Assembly: GCF_013385825.1 (NCBI RefSeq)
Contig: NZ_JACAPG010000002.1
Coordinates: 528,807 to 592,806 of the forward strand
Origin: Pseudomonas reactans
Lineage (GTDB): Bacteria; Pseudomonadota; Gammaproteobacteria; Pseudomonadales; Pseudomonadaceae
Length of the DNA stretch: 64,000 bases
Reading direction: 5' to 3'
Shown: positions 55,745-63,525 of the stretch, in pieces
How the letters are laid out: each line of letters opens with the position of its first letter
Position numbering within the stretch: position 1 is the stretch's first letter
Notes under the pieces: model-generated
Told to the model about the DNA's origin: nothing
Database searches by the model: none
Seen by the model: the letters and a program-made list of their open reading frames with translations, nothing else
Made by a program: the position numbers and the translations under genes

Positions 55745-55984
55745 TGATTCACTCCCTACGGTTTTTGACACAAAAAACCGACAGGCCTGCATGGGAGGCC
55801 GTCGAGGGCTGAATCATCGGGGCCAGACGCTTATCTCTTAAAGTAATCTTTAAAGTTATAGATAGATCTAAATTGAATAAATGAAACATGCAAAAACGGC
55901 AAAGCCCCGTCCTGCGCGGGCTGGCGCAAAGGCGTTGCTTTTGAATGCCTTTCAGGCATAAAAAATATTCAGAAAAAGCATCGC

Positions 55985-56836
55985 TCAGACAGGGCTGTTC
56001 GCACACAAATCGAGCAATTGGCGTTGCAGACTCTGCCCTGCCGCTCCCAAGCCACTGCGGCCATACAGCGCCAACCGCACACCTTCCACCCTGGGCAAGC
56101 CGCTGTCCGGACCCAATACGCTGTGCCCTGGCTGTACGACTCGACGGGGCAGCAAACTGATGCCCAACCCCGCCGCCACCGCCGCACACACGCTCGCCAG
56201 GCTCGCACTGGAATACCCGATGCGCCAGCGCCAGCCGCCGACTTCCAAGTGCTGCAGCATTTCATTGCGGTACAGGCCGCCCACTGGAAACGCCACCAAC
56301 GGCAACGGGTCGCGCCCCAGGGATGGCGTGCTGCGGCTATCCACCCAGCACAAGGGCTCCGGCCATGAGGCCAGGCAATCGTCGCTGTCGCCCATCTGCT
56401 TGACCAGCAACACGTCGAACTCTCCGCTGCGGTACTGGCGCTGCAACTCGGGACCGAGGCCGCTGGTGACCTCCAGGCGCACCCTAGGGAAAGCCAGCAC
56501 AAACGCCGACAGCAGCGGCATCAGCCGTTCGGATGCAAAGTCCTCCGGCACACCCAGGCGCAGCACTCCGTCGCTTTGCTGGCTGATCAACACATCGGCG
56601 GCTTCTTCATGCAGCGCCAGGATGCGCCGTGCATAGGCCAGCAAGCGCTCGCCTTCCGCAGTAGCGACCACCTGGCGCTGATCCCGGTCCAGCAACTGAC
56701 ACGCCACCGCCTCTTCCAGGCGGCGGATCTGCTGGCTGACCGTGGACTGAGTCAAGTGCAGGCGCTCGGCGGCGCGGGTGAAATTGCCGCAATCCACTAC
56801 GGCGACAAAACTGCGCAACAACACGGGATCGAACAT
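55985..56836 (-). CDS. LysR-family transcriptional regulator
   Basis: 283 residues with the HTH FVAVVDCGNFTRAAERLHLTQSTVSQQIRRLEEAVACQLLDRD and an effector domain (DGVLRLGVPEDFASERLMPLLSAF). Belongs to the branch near YhjC/DsdC-like activators, not further resolved. Divergent from the nucleoside deaminase gene, about 110 bp apart, which it may regulate together with the transporter. Confidence 0.92.
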   Translation of the reverse strand: MFDPVLLRSFVAVVDCGNFTRAAERLHLTQSTVSQQIRRLEEAVACQLLDRDQRQVVATAEGERLLAYARRILALHEEAADVLISQQSDGVLRLGVPEDFASERLMPLLSAFVLAFPRVRLEVTSGLGPELQRQYRSGEFDVLLVKQMGDSDDCLASWPEPLCWVDSRSTPSLGRDPLPLVAFPVGGLYRNEMLQHLEVGGWRWRIGYSSASLASVCAAVAAGLGISLLPRRVVQPGHSVLGPDSGLPRVEGVRLALYGRSGLGAAGQSLQRQLLDLCANSPV

Positions 56837-56944
56837 GGCCGCTTACCATTCCATTTGCCACTGGTTGGCATGGTTATATTTAATTTCAGAATACCCCGAC
56901 GGCTGCCCATACTTCACCCTCCAATCATGCCCGGAGGGATTTCC

Positions 56945-57406
56945 ATGACCGACGATCACCAGCACCTGCAACGCGCGATCCAACTTGCCCAGACCAACGT
57001 CGCCCAGGGTGGCCGACCGTTTGGCGCGGTGTTGACGCGCGACGGCGATGTGCTGGTTGAAGCGGTGAATGAAATCCACCTGACCCAGGACCCTACCGCC
57101 CACGCTGAATTGTTAGCGATCCGCGCGGCCAGCCGGCAACTCGGCGCGCGCCTGGACGGTTGCGTCATCTACGCCAGCGGCCAACCCTGCCCGATGTGCC
57201 TGAGTGCCATGTACCTGTGCGGCGTGGAACGCGTGGTGTTTGCGGCCAGCAATGAAATGGCCGAGCCTTTCGGCCTGTCGACGGCGCTGATCGGCCAGCA
57301 GATAGGCCTGCCCTTCAACGAGCAACGCCTGCCGATCCAGCACCTGCCCGATGCAACCATAACCGCGCTGTACCACCAATGGAAAACCCTGCATGCCCCT
57401 GAATAA
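56945..57406 (+). CDS. Nucleoside/guanine deaminase-type zinc hydrolase
   Basis: 153 residues of the cytidine/deoxycytidylate deaminase superfamily: zinc ligand and proton shuttle in TAHAELLAI (HAE) and the two Cys in PCPMCLSAMY. Closest look is guanine deaminase (GuaD) or related nucleobase deaminases rather than TadA, since the TadA-specific tail is absent. ATG at 56945 follows CCGGAGGG. Overlaps the transporter gene by 14 bases. Confidence 0.9.
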   Translation: MTDDHQHLQRAIQLAQTNVAQGGRPFGAVLTRDGDVLVEAVNEIHLTQDPTAHAELLAIRAASRQLGARLDGCVIYASGQPCPMCLSAMYLCGVERVVFAASNEMAEPFGLSTALIGQQIGLPFNEQRLPIQHLPDATITALYHQWKTLHAPE

Positions 57407-58562
57407 ATCCCTCGCCGGCTGGGGCCTGCTGGTCGTCCTGGGCCTCAACTTAAGGCCGATCCTCAGCTCCATCAGCCCGTTGCTCGGCGAAATTCGCCTG
57501 GCCACCGGCTTGAGTTTCCAGAGCAGCGCCCTGCTCACCAGCCTGCCCGTGGTGTGCATGGGCCTGGTGGCGCTGGTGGGCGTGCGGGTTGAAGCGCAGC
57601 TCGGTGAACGCCGTGGCATCGCCCTTGGCCTGATGATGATCCTGCTGGCGTGCCTGGCCCGCTGGCTGATGGGCCAGGGCTCGACGCTGCTAGTGACCGC
57701 GCTGCTCGGCGGTGCTGGCGTCGCACTGATCCAGGCGTTGGTGCCGGCGATGATCAAGCGCGAGTTTCATCACCGCGTACCGGTGGCAATGGGGGTGTAT
57801 TCGGCCTCGTTGATGGCTGGTGGCGGGCTGGCGGCGCTGCTCAGTCCAGTGGTAGCCACGCATTTCCAGCAATGGGAAGCCGGGCTCGGTGTGTGGTTGC
57901 TGCCCGCGTTGGCCGCACTGTTGTTATGGGCCTGGTTGCCCCTGGGCGCGGCAAAAAGCGCGACAGTCATCCCGGCCTTCAAAGGCCTGCGTAATCGCCG
58001 TGCGTGGCTGCTGGCACTGTATTTTGGCTTGGTGAATTGCGGCTACATGAGCATGGTGGCGTGGCTGCCGGCCTACTATCAGCAACTGGGTTGGAGCGTA
58101 CTGCCCAGTGGTTCGTTGCTGGCCTTCATGACGATCTTTCAGGTGATCGCCGCGCTGGTGATGCCAGTATTGGCACAACGCGGGGTCGACCGTCGGCCGC
58201 TGCTGTGGGTCAGCCTATTGGCCCAGACCATCGGTTACCTCGGCCTGCTGATGGCGCCGTTGCAGTTTCCTCATCTGTGGGTGGGGCTGTGCGGATTCGG
58301 CCTGGGTGCCTGCTTTGCCCTGAGCCTGTTGCTGACCCTCGACCACCACCGCGACCCGCGCCAGGCCGGGCAACTGGCGGCGTTCGTGCAGGGCGTGGGC
58401 TTTTTGATCAACGCGATTTCGCCGTGGCTGACCGGCTGGCTGCGTGAACTCACCGGCAGCTTTGTCAGTGCCTGGGTGGTGCTGACGGTGACAGCGGTGG
58501 CGATGCTGGTGGTGACCCGCGTGTTCAGCCCCGCCACTTACCGCACGGCACCCGCTCTATAG
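57393..58562 (+). CDS. MFS transporter, CynX/NimT type
   Basis: 389 residues, 12 helices; LGLNLRPILSSISPLLGEIRLATGLS is the N-terminal signature of the CynX/NimT group (cyanate, nitroimidazole transport). Overlap with the deaminase gene implies a coupled role, perhaps moving a nucleobase or its product; this is inference. Confidence 0.9.
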   Translation: MPLNKSLAGWGLLVVLGLNLRPILSSISPLLGEIRLATGLSFQSSALLTSLPVVCMGLVALVGVRVEAQLGERRGIALGLMMILLACLARWLMGQGSTLLVTALLGGAGVALIQALVPAMIKREFHHRVPVAMGVYSASLMAGGGLAALLSPVVATHFQQWEAGLGVWLLPALAALLLWAWLPLGAAKSATVIPAFKGLRNRRAWLLALYFGLVNCGYMSMVAWLPAYYQQLGWSVLPSGSLLAFMTIFQVIAALVMPVLAQRGVDRRPLLWVSLLAQTIGYLGLLMAPLQFPHLWVGLCGFGLGACFALSLLLTLDHHRDPRQAGQLAAFVQGVGFLINAISPWLTGWLRELTGSFVSAWVVLTVTAVAMLVVTRVFSPATYRTAPAL

Positions 58563-58659
58563 ATATGCATTTAAGATCTAGATAAAACAAAAATGCTTCA
58601 TTGACGGAATAAGCGGCCCCCTTAAAATCCCAGTTCCCCTATAGGATGCCGGGCACACC

Positions 58660-59595
58660 ATGGACCTTCGTCAACTGCGCTACTTCATCGCGCTCAACGA
58701 GCACCGCAGTTTCGTGCGCGCGGCGGAGGCCATGGGCATCACGCAACCAGCGTTCAGCCGCAGCATCCAGGGCCTGGAACAGGAATTCGGCTGTGTGCTG
58801 GTGGACCGCGCGAACAAAGACCTGCGCCCCACCCCCGAAGGCCAGGTGGTGCTGCAACACGCATTGAGCCTGGTGCAAGGCGCGGCGTTGCTGAGCCATG
58901 AAGTCACGCGCATGACCAAACTCGACGCCGGTGAAGTGCGCTTCGGCAGCGACGCTGTGGCCGCCGTGAACTTGGTGCCCCAGACGATCGCGCGCTTTGT
59001 CTCCACCTACCCCAAGGTGCGCACTGCGTTGCAGGTGGATAACTGGGAAAAACTCGGACGCAGCCTGAACCGTGAAGAGATCGAATTCTTTATCGCCGAC
59101 GTGCGTCACTTCGAGGCTGACCCGAACTTTCAGACCCAGGCCCTGACGCCTCGGCGCAGCGTGTTTTTCTGCCGCGCCGGGCACCCGCTACTGGCCAAGG
59201 AAAGCCTGTCCACCAACGACCTGTTCAGCCACCCGCTGGCCACGCCACTGATTGCGCCCGGCATTCGCAAGCTGCTGGCCAACCTCAGTGGGCGCATCGA
59301 CTTTGCACCCACCATCGAGCTTGAACAGTTCGCGGCGCTGGCCACCATCGTGCGGCAATCCGACGCCATCGGCCTGGGCGCCGAAGAGGCTTTCGTCGAC
59401 GCATTCGCCAGTGGTCAATTACAGGTGCTGCACTGGCGCAATCTGCCACACGCGTTGGACAGCCTCGGCAATCGTTGCGGGGTGATCAGCCGCGCTGGGG
59501 TGCGTTTGTCGCCTGCGGCGAAGGCGTTGATCGAAACCCTGCTGGCGGTGGAAAACCAAGCCGATTGGCCCGCGCGAATGTCCCAAAGTCATTGA
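58660..59595 (+). CDS. LysR-family transcriptional regulator
   Basis: 311 residues: LRQLRYFIALNEHRSFVRAAEAMGITQPAFSRSIQGLEQEFGCVLVDR (HTH) and a substrate-binding domain (GEVRFGSDAVAAVNLVPQTIARF). Its 3' end overlaps the convergent desaturase gene by about 110 bp. No divergent neighbour, so target unknown. Confidence 0.92.
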   Translation: MDLRQLRYFIALNEHRSFVRAAEAMGITQPAFSRSIQGLEQEFGCVLVDRANKDLRPTPEGQVVLQHALSLVQGAALLSHEVTRMTKLDAGEVRFGSDAVAAVNLVPQTIARFVSTYPKVRTALQVDNWEKLGRSLNREEIEFFIADVRHFEADPNFQTQALTPRRSVFFCRAGHPLLAKESLSTNDLFSHPLATPLIAPGIRKLLANLSGRIDFAPTIELEQFAALATIVRQSDAIGLGAEEAFVDAFASGQLQVLHWRNLPHALDSLGNRCGVISRAGVRLSPAAKALIETLLAVENQADWPARMSQSH

Positions 59596-60580
59596 AACGC
59601 ACGCCCATCTCAGCCATCACCTTATGGGCCACCTTAGCCGTCATCTGGCGGATGTAAAACGGTTCCTTCACCACAAAATGGTGGATGCCATGGGTGCTGC
59701 CAAAGTTGAAGCAGAACGCCTGCAACGGCCACATCCACCAGGGGTTCAGCACTTGGGTCTGCTGGATCACATTGCCCAGTTCCACATCGCCGTAGTAGTG
59801 CATGTTGGAGCTGACAAAGTGCAGGCAAAAGGTGCGTAGCACGTTGGGGCCGATGATCACCACGGCGGCGATATCAACCACCTGCATCATCTGCAGGGTA
59901 CCGGCGGACCACTCGATGGGCGCGCCGAACAGACCGGCGACGCCGTTGGCGGCATGAAAACCGAGGAACACGTACCACGCGCCCCAATGCAGCAGCGCCA
60001 GGGGTGCATACACCAGCAGTGAGCGTTTGAGGATCATCAGTTTGTGCTTCCAGGTCTTGGCCCGCAGGATGCGGATAAACGCCGACATGACGTTATCGCC
60101 GACCATCAGCAACCGCGCAAAGCCCCAGGGCTCGCCGTTGGTGATGGCGCGCTCTTCCATATCGGTCTCGGTGCCGGAGACCTTGTGATGGTTGAGATGC
60201 AGGTGCCGGCGCACCCACGGGTTGATCGTGCTCGGCCGCGCCAGCCACACCAGGCCCATCATCAGGTTGTGGGGCAGGCGCTGCTTGCGAAAGTACATGC
60301 TGTGGATCAGGTCGTGTTCCAGCTCGTGGGTCAGTGAAGCCAGGAACGCATTGAGCAGCAGGCACACCCACCAGGCCATATGACCCGTGATGTAGAGCGC
60401 CGCCGAGCCCAGCATGCCGAGCAGTGCAAACGCCAGGATGCCCGCGCCCAGCGCGTCCTGATGCAGCAGCCAAGGGTGTTGCTGGCGCAGTCGCACGCCT
60501 TCGGCCAGCACCACTTCACGGATATGCGCGGAGCGCTGTTGAGCGTTCATCTGCTGGGGACTTGCAGAAGTACCGTCCAT
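59486..60580 (-). CDS. Membrane fatty acid desaturase
   Basis: 364 residues with three His clusters of the di-iron desaturases: HELEHD, HLNHHK and HGIHH, set between four hydrophobic helices. Acts on acyl chains in the inner membrane; regiospecificity unknown. ATG at 60580 has GAGGA about 9 bases upstream; a longer in-frame start is GC-rich leader without homology. Divergent from an AraC regulator 101 bp away, which is likely its controller. Its C-terminal ~36 codons overlap the convergent LysR gene. Confidence 0.92.
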   Translation of the reverse strand: MDGTSASPQQMNAQQRSAHIREVVLAEGVRLRQQHPWLLHQDALGAGILAFALLGMLGSAALYITGHMAWWVCLLLNAFLASLTHELEHDLIHSMYFRKQRLPHNLMMGLVWLARPSTINPWVRRHLHLNHHKVSGTETDMEERAITNGEPWGFARLLMVGDNVMSAFIRILRAKTWKHKLMILKRSLLVYAPLALLHWGAWYVFLGFHAANGVAGLFGAPIEWSAGTLQMMQVVDIAAVVIIGPNVLRTFCLHFVSSNMHYYGDVELGNVIQQTQVLNPWWMWPLQAFCFNFGSTHGIHHFVVKEPFYIRQMTAKVAHKVMAEMGVRFNDFGTFARANRLGFPPPAGFRSTPSPQATNAPQRG

Positions 60581-60681
60581 GCTTCCATCCTCTTGTTTAT
60601 TGATGCTCACATCCTGCCCCAAGCGATCAATCAGGATGCTAGCCCCGGACGCCAACCTGTTGACCGCACGCGCCAATCGCC

Positions 60682-61686
60682 ATGACCGAACCCACCTCCC
60701 TCGCCAGTTGGACCCGCGCACTGCGCAAGCAGCTCGACGCCCTGGGCCTCGACAGCGCCGCGTTGTGCCAACAAGCCGGGCTCGACCCGCAGCAGATGGA
60801 CGATCCCAACGCACGCTACCCGCTGTCGGCCACCACGCGCTTGTGGGAACTGGCGGTGCAGGCCAGCGGCGATCCAGCGATTGGGCTGCGGGTGTCGCGG
60901 TTCGTCAGCCCCACCACGTTTCATGCGCTGGGATATGCGCTGGTGGCCAGTGGGAGCTTGCGCGAGGTGTTCGAGCGCATCGTGCGGTATCACCAGGTGG
61001 TCAGCGATGCCTTGAGCCTGGAGCTGAGCGGCGACGGCGAACGCTATCGGTTCCGCTTGCTGCAACTACCGGGAAACCCAGCGCCAGCCTTCGAGGCCAT
61101 CGATGCGTTTGCGGCGATCTATGTGCGTACCTGTCGCAATCGCCTGGGGCGCGAATACGCTCCGCTGGCGGTGTACCTGCGAAGGCCGGAACCGGCCGAT
61201 CCCAAGCCATGGCACACAGTATTTCGCGCGCCGGTGTTTTTCGGCGCTGAGGAAGACCGCCTGGAGTTCGCCGCCCAGGATTTCGACAGCCTCCTGGACG
61301 ATGCCAACCCCGAACTGGCCGAACACAACGAAACCGTGCTCAAGCGCACCCTCGCCCAACTGCAACCGCTGACCTGGGAGCGCAAGGTACGCCGGGTGAT
61401 CGAAGCGCAATTGCCCGACGGCGAGCCCAGCGCTGAGCGCGTCGCCCAGGCGCTGCACCTGAGCCTGCGCAGCCTGCAACGGCATCTGGCGGATGAAGGC
61501 TGCCGGTTTGATGCGTTGCTCAATGAGTGCCGGGAGAATTTGGCGTTGCTGCATTTGCGGGATCCGCAGTGCTCATTGGCCGAGATCAGCCATTTACTTG
61601 GGTTCGCCGACACCAGCAGTTTCAACCGCGCGTTCAAGCGCTGGACGGGGATGACGCCGGGGCAGTTTCGGGAGGGTTTGCGCTAG
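60682..61686 (+). CDS. AraC-family transcriptional regulator
   Basis: 334 residues: an AraC_N-type ligand domain (LGLDSAALCQQAGLDPQQMDDPNARYPL... FVSPTTFHALGYALVAS) and two C-terminal HTHs (LHLSLRSLQRHLADEGCRFDALL; LLGFADTSSFNRAFKRWTGMTPGQFR). This layout is that of OruR/ArgR-like and fatty-acid-related regulators. Divergent from the desaturase gene. Confidence 0.93.
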   Translation: MTEPTSLASWTRALRKQLDALGLDSAALCQQAGLDPQQMDDPNARYPLSATTRLWELAVQASGDPAIGLRVSRFVSPTTFHALGYALVASGSLREVFERIVRYHQVVSDALSLELSGDGERYRFRLLQLPGNPAPAFEAIDAFAAIYVRTCRNRLGREYAPLAVYLRRPEPADPKPWHTVFRAPVFFGAEEDRLEFAAQDFDSLLDDANPELAEHNETVLKRTLAQLQPLTWERKVRRVIEAQLPDGEPSAERVAQALHLSLRSLQRHLADEGCRFDALLNECRENLALLHLRDPQCSLAEISHLLGFADTSSFNRAFKRWTGMTPGQFREGLR

Positions 61687-61733
61687 CAGTACCGACCTCC
61701 CGAAACTTGTCAGCGAAAAAAGGGAGTACGGCT

Positions 61734-62051
61734 TCAAGATGTCACTGTAAATTCAATAAAAGGTGTCCAAGGCGAGCGCTGCCGGTTATCTGTTTGCCAG
61801 CCGAACACTTTAAAAGTACCAGGCCCCAGATAAGCGTCGAACGTCCAGTTCCCCTGCTCATCCACTATGGCACTGCCAATATCATCGCCATTAGTCGGGA
61901 CAGTGAAAAAATAAACCCACCAACCAGGAAGGCCAGTGCCTGAAAACTTGACAGGGTTCGAGTAAGTTCCACCGCCCTGCGGGGTACTTACCACTGGAGG
62001 ATCTATTGCAGTATTTTCTGGAACGTCCTTTGTTGCGGGTTTAGATGACAT
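61734..62051 (-). CDS. Small Ig-like single-domain protein
   Basis: 105 residues without signal peptide: a short polar N-terminus, then a beta-rich domain (YSNPVKFSGTGLPGWWVYFF; EQGNWTFDAYLGPGTFKVFGWQ; PFIEFTVTS) like single Ig-like domains of bacterial surface or toxin-associated proteins. CAAGGAGTG precedes the ATG. The palindrome CTGTCAACCTTGACAG lies 66 bp upstream, as before the genes at 38.4 and 38.8 kb. Lower GC than its neighbours. Confidence 0.75.
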   Translation of the reverse strand: MSSKPATKDVPENTAIDPPVVSTPQGGGTYSNPVKFSGTGLPGWWVYFFTVPTNGDDIGSAIVDEQGNWTFDAYLGPGTFKVFGWQTDNRQRSPWTPFIEFTVTS

Positions 62052-62117
62052 GAGTGCTCACTCCTTGAATGTCACAATTGACGATCAAAGTCTGCACTCC
62101 CTTAAACACCCAATCTA

Positions 62118-62133
62118 CTGTCAACCTTGACAG
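62118..62133. promoter_or_regulatory. Palindromic element, copy C (CTGTCAACCTTGACAG)
   Basis: Perfect 7-2-7 inverted repeat, 66 bp upstream of the Ig-like gene (minus strand) and about 20 bp after the stop of the receiver-only response regulator. On the minus strand it reads GTACCTGTCAAGGTTGACAG, sharing the ACCTG flank with copies A and B. Confidence 0.65.
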
Positions 62134-62152
62134 GTACGAGCCTACTTACAGG

Positions 62153-62518
62153 CTAGCGCCCACGATCACGCCGCAACACCTTCTTCACCCGCGCCACCAA
62201 GGCCTTGGCTTCAAACGGCTTGAGCAAGTAATCATCCTCATGCAGTTCCAACCCGCGCAGGCGGTCCTCGATCCCTTCCGGGGTCGTCAAGAACAACACC
62301 GGCGTCTCGCCCTTCTTGCGAATCGCCTGCTGCAACTTCCAGGCATTCAAACCCGGCAACATGACATCCAGGATCACCAAGTCATAGTCAGTGCTTTCCA
62401 CAAACCGCTGAGCTGCCATGCCATTGGCTGCGACTTCCACTGCGAAGCCGGCCTCACTCAAGCCCTGGGCCATGAGTTGCGCCAATTTCGGCTGGTCTTC
62501 CACTAACAACACCTGCAT
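62153..62518 (-). CDS. Receiver-only response regulator
   Basis: 121 residues: a complete receiver (VEDQ acidic pocket, phospho-acceptor Asp in LVILDVMLPG, FLTTPEG, Lys in LLKPFEAK) ending RRDRGR. The pattern is that of OmpR-family regulators such as ColR, but the DNA-binding domain is missing. Either a genuine single-domain regulator or a truncation by the neighbouring Ig-like cassette. ATG 62518 (MQVLLVEDQ) has AGAGGTAGG upstream; ATG 62536 would add six residues. Confidence 0.85.
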   Translation of the reverse strand: MQVLLVEDQPKLAQLMAQGLSEAGFAVEVAANGMAAQRFVESTDYDLVILDVMLPGLNAWKLQQAIRKKGETPVLFLTTPEGIEDRLRGLELHEDDYLLKPFEAKALVARVKKVLRRDRGR

Positions 62519-62616
62519 GCCTACCTCTTGGTTCATTACAAACCTGTAATCGAATTGTTCGGCTTTTGACCGAGACCGCTGGCTAAGGTAGCGGCCTGCT
62601 TTCTGGAGCCGTTCCC

Positions 62617-63090
62617 ATGTACCGCAATGCCTTGTTCTTGAGCTTCGCCATCAGCGCCAGCGTCCTGGCAGCACCACCGCTGCCGCGCCACGCTGACCTG
62701 GATTTGCACACCGCACGCCAACTGGCAGACGCCAGCCTGGCGCAGTGCACGGCGGCACTTACCGTACTCGACCGGGGCGGTAATCCATTGCTGAGCCTGC
62801 GAGCCGATGGCGTTGGCCCGCACAACAGTCTCGCCAGCCAACGCAAGGCATACACCGCGCTATCGACAAAAACCCCGACTCGCTTGTTTGCCGAGCGCGC
62901 CCGCAACAACCCCGAAGCGGCCAACCTTAACAGCTTGCCCGAATTGCTGTTGCTCGGCGGCGGCGTGCCGTTGTTCGCCGACGCTGAACTGGTCGGTGCA
63001 CTCGGCATCGCCGGTGCCGGCGGCGCTGCGCAGGACGAAGCCTGTGCCATCAAGGCTGCCGAGCAACTGGGTTTGCGCGTCACCCCCTGA
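62617..63090 (+). CDS. Exported GlcG/HbpS-like protein
   Basis: 157 residues: signal peptide (RNALFLSFAISASVLAA) and one HbpS/GlcG domain (LDLHTARQLADASLAQC...LTVLDRGGNPLLSLRADGVGPHNSLASQRKAYTALS; GGGVPLFADAELVGALGIAGAGGAAQDEACAIKA). Such domains bind haem or are found beside oxidation enzymes; role unknown. 23 bp upstream of the HIU hydrolase-like gene, so probably an operon. Confidence 0.87.
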   Translation: MYRNALFLSFAISASVLAAPPLPRHADLDLHTARQLADASLAQCTAALTVLDRGGNPLLSLRADGVGPHNSLASQRKAYTALSTKTPTRLFAERARNNPEAANLNSLPELLLLGGGVPLFADAELVGALGIAGAGGAAQDEACAIKAAEQLGLRVTP

Positions 63091-63113
63091 CTCCACCTCG
63101 AAAGGACCTCTCG

Positions 63114-63524
63114 ATGAAAACCCTAAGCATGACCCTCGCCGCCCTCAGCCTGAGCAGCCTGTGCAATCTGGCATTCGCGGACGGCAACCCCCTGAGCGTG
63201 CACGTGCTCAACCTGGAAAACGGCCTGCCGTCTGCCGGTGTCAGCGTCACCCTGGAGCAACACGTAGGCGATCACTGGCAGTCGCTGTCCGAAGGTGTCA
63301 CCAACCAGCAGGGGCGCATCGCCGAACTGTTCCCGGCCAACCAAGCCATGAAGCCCGGCGAGTACCGCGTGGTGTTCAAGACCGGCGATTACTACAAAAA
63401 AGCCGGTCGCGAGACATTTTTCCCCGAAGTGCCGGTCATTTTCCAGGTCAAGCAGGCCGACCAGCACTACCACATCCCGTTGCTGCTTAGCCCTTACGGT
63501 TTCTCCACGTATCGCGGCTCCTAG
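63114..63524 (+). CDS. uraH: Exported 5-hydroxyisourate hydrolase-like (transthyretin family) protein
   Basis: 136 residues: signal peptide to LAFA, then SVHVLNLENGLPSAGVSVTL (first catalytic His), NQQGRIAELFP (Arg), HYHIPLLLSPYGFSTYRGS (second His and the terminal YRGS signature). All four catalytic positions of HIU hydrolase are present, so hydrolysis of 5-hydroxyisourate in the periplasm is likely. Periplasmic forms are known in enterobacteria. AAAGGAC precedes the ATG. Confidence 0.92.
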   Translation: MKTLSMTLAALSLSSLCNLAFADGNPLSVHVLNLENGLPSAGVSVTLEQHVGDHWQSLSEGVTNQQGRIAELFPANQAMKPGEYRVVFKTGDYYKKAGRETFFPEVPVIFQVKQADQHYHIPLLLSPYGFSTYRGS

Positions 63525-63525
63525 T

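Noticed and set aside
55905..55965. Hairpins AGCCC/GGGCT and ATGCCT/AGGCAT between tonB and the LysR gene
   Set aside because: Short stems without a convincing T-run in either direction; not called as terminators.
55745..55984. Fur box upstream of tonB
   Set aside because: The leader is AT-rich around 55835-55875 but no GATAATGATAATCATTATC-like match could be read with confidence.
62583..63083. 166-codon frame antisense to the HbpS-like gene
   Set aside because: Ser/Ala/Arg-rich shadow; the plus-strand product has a signal peptide and a recognisable domain.
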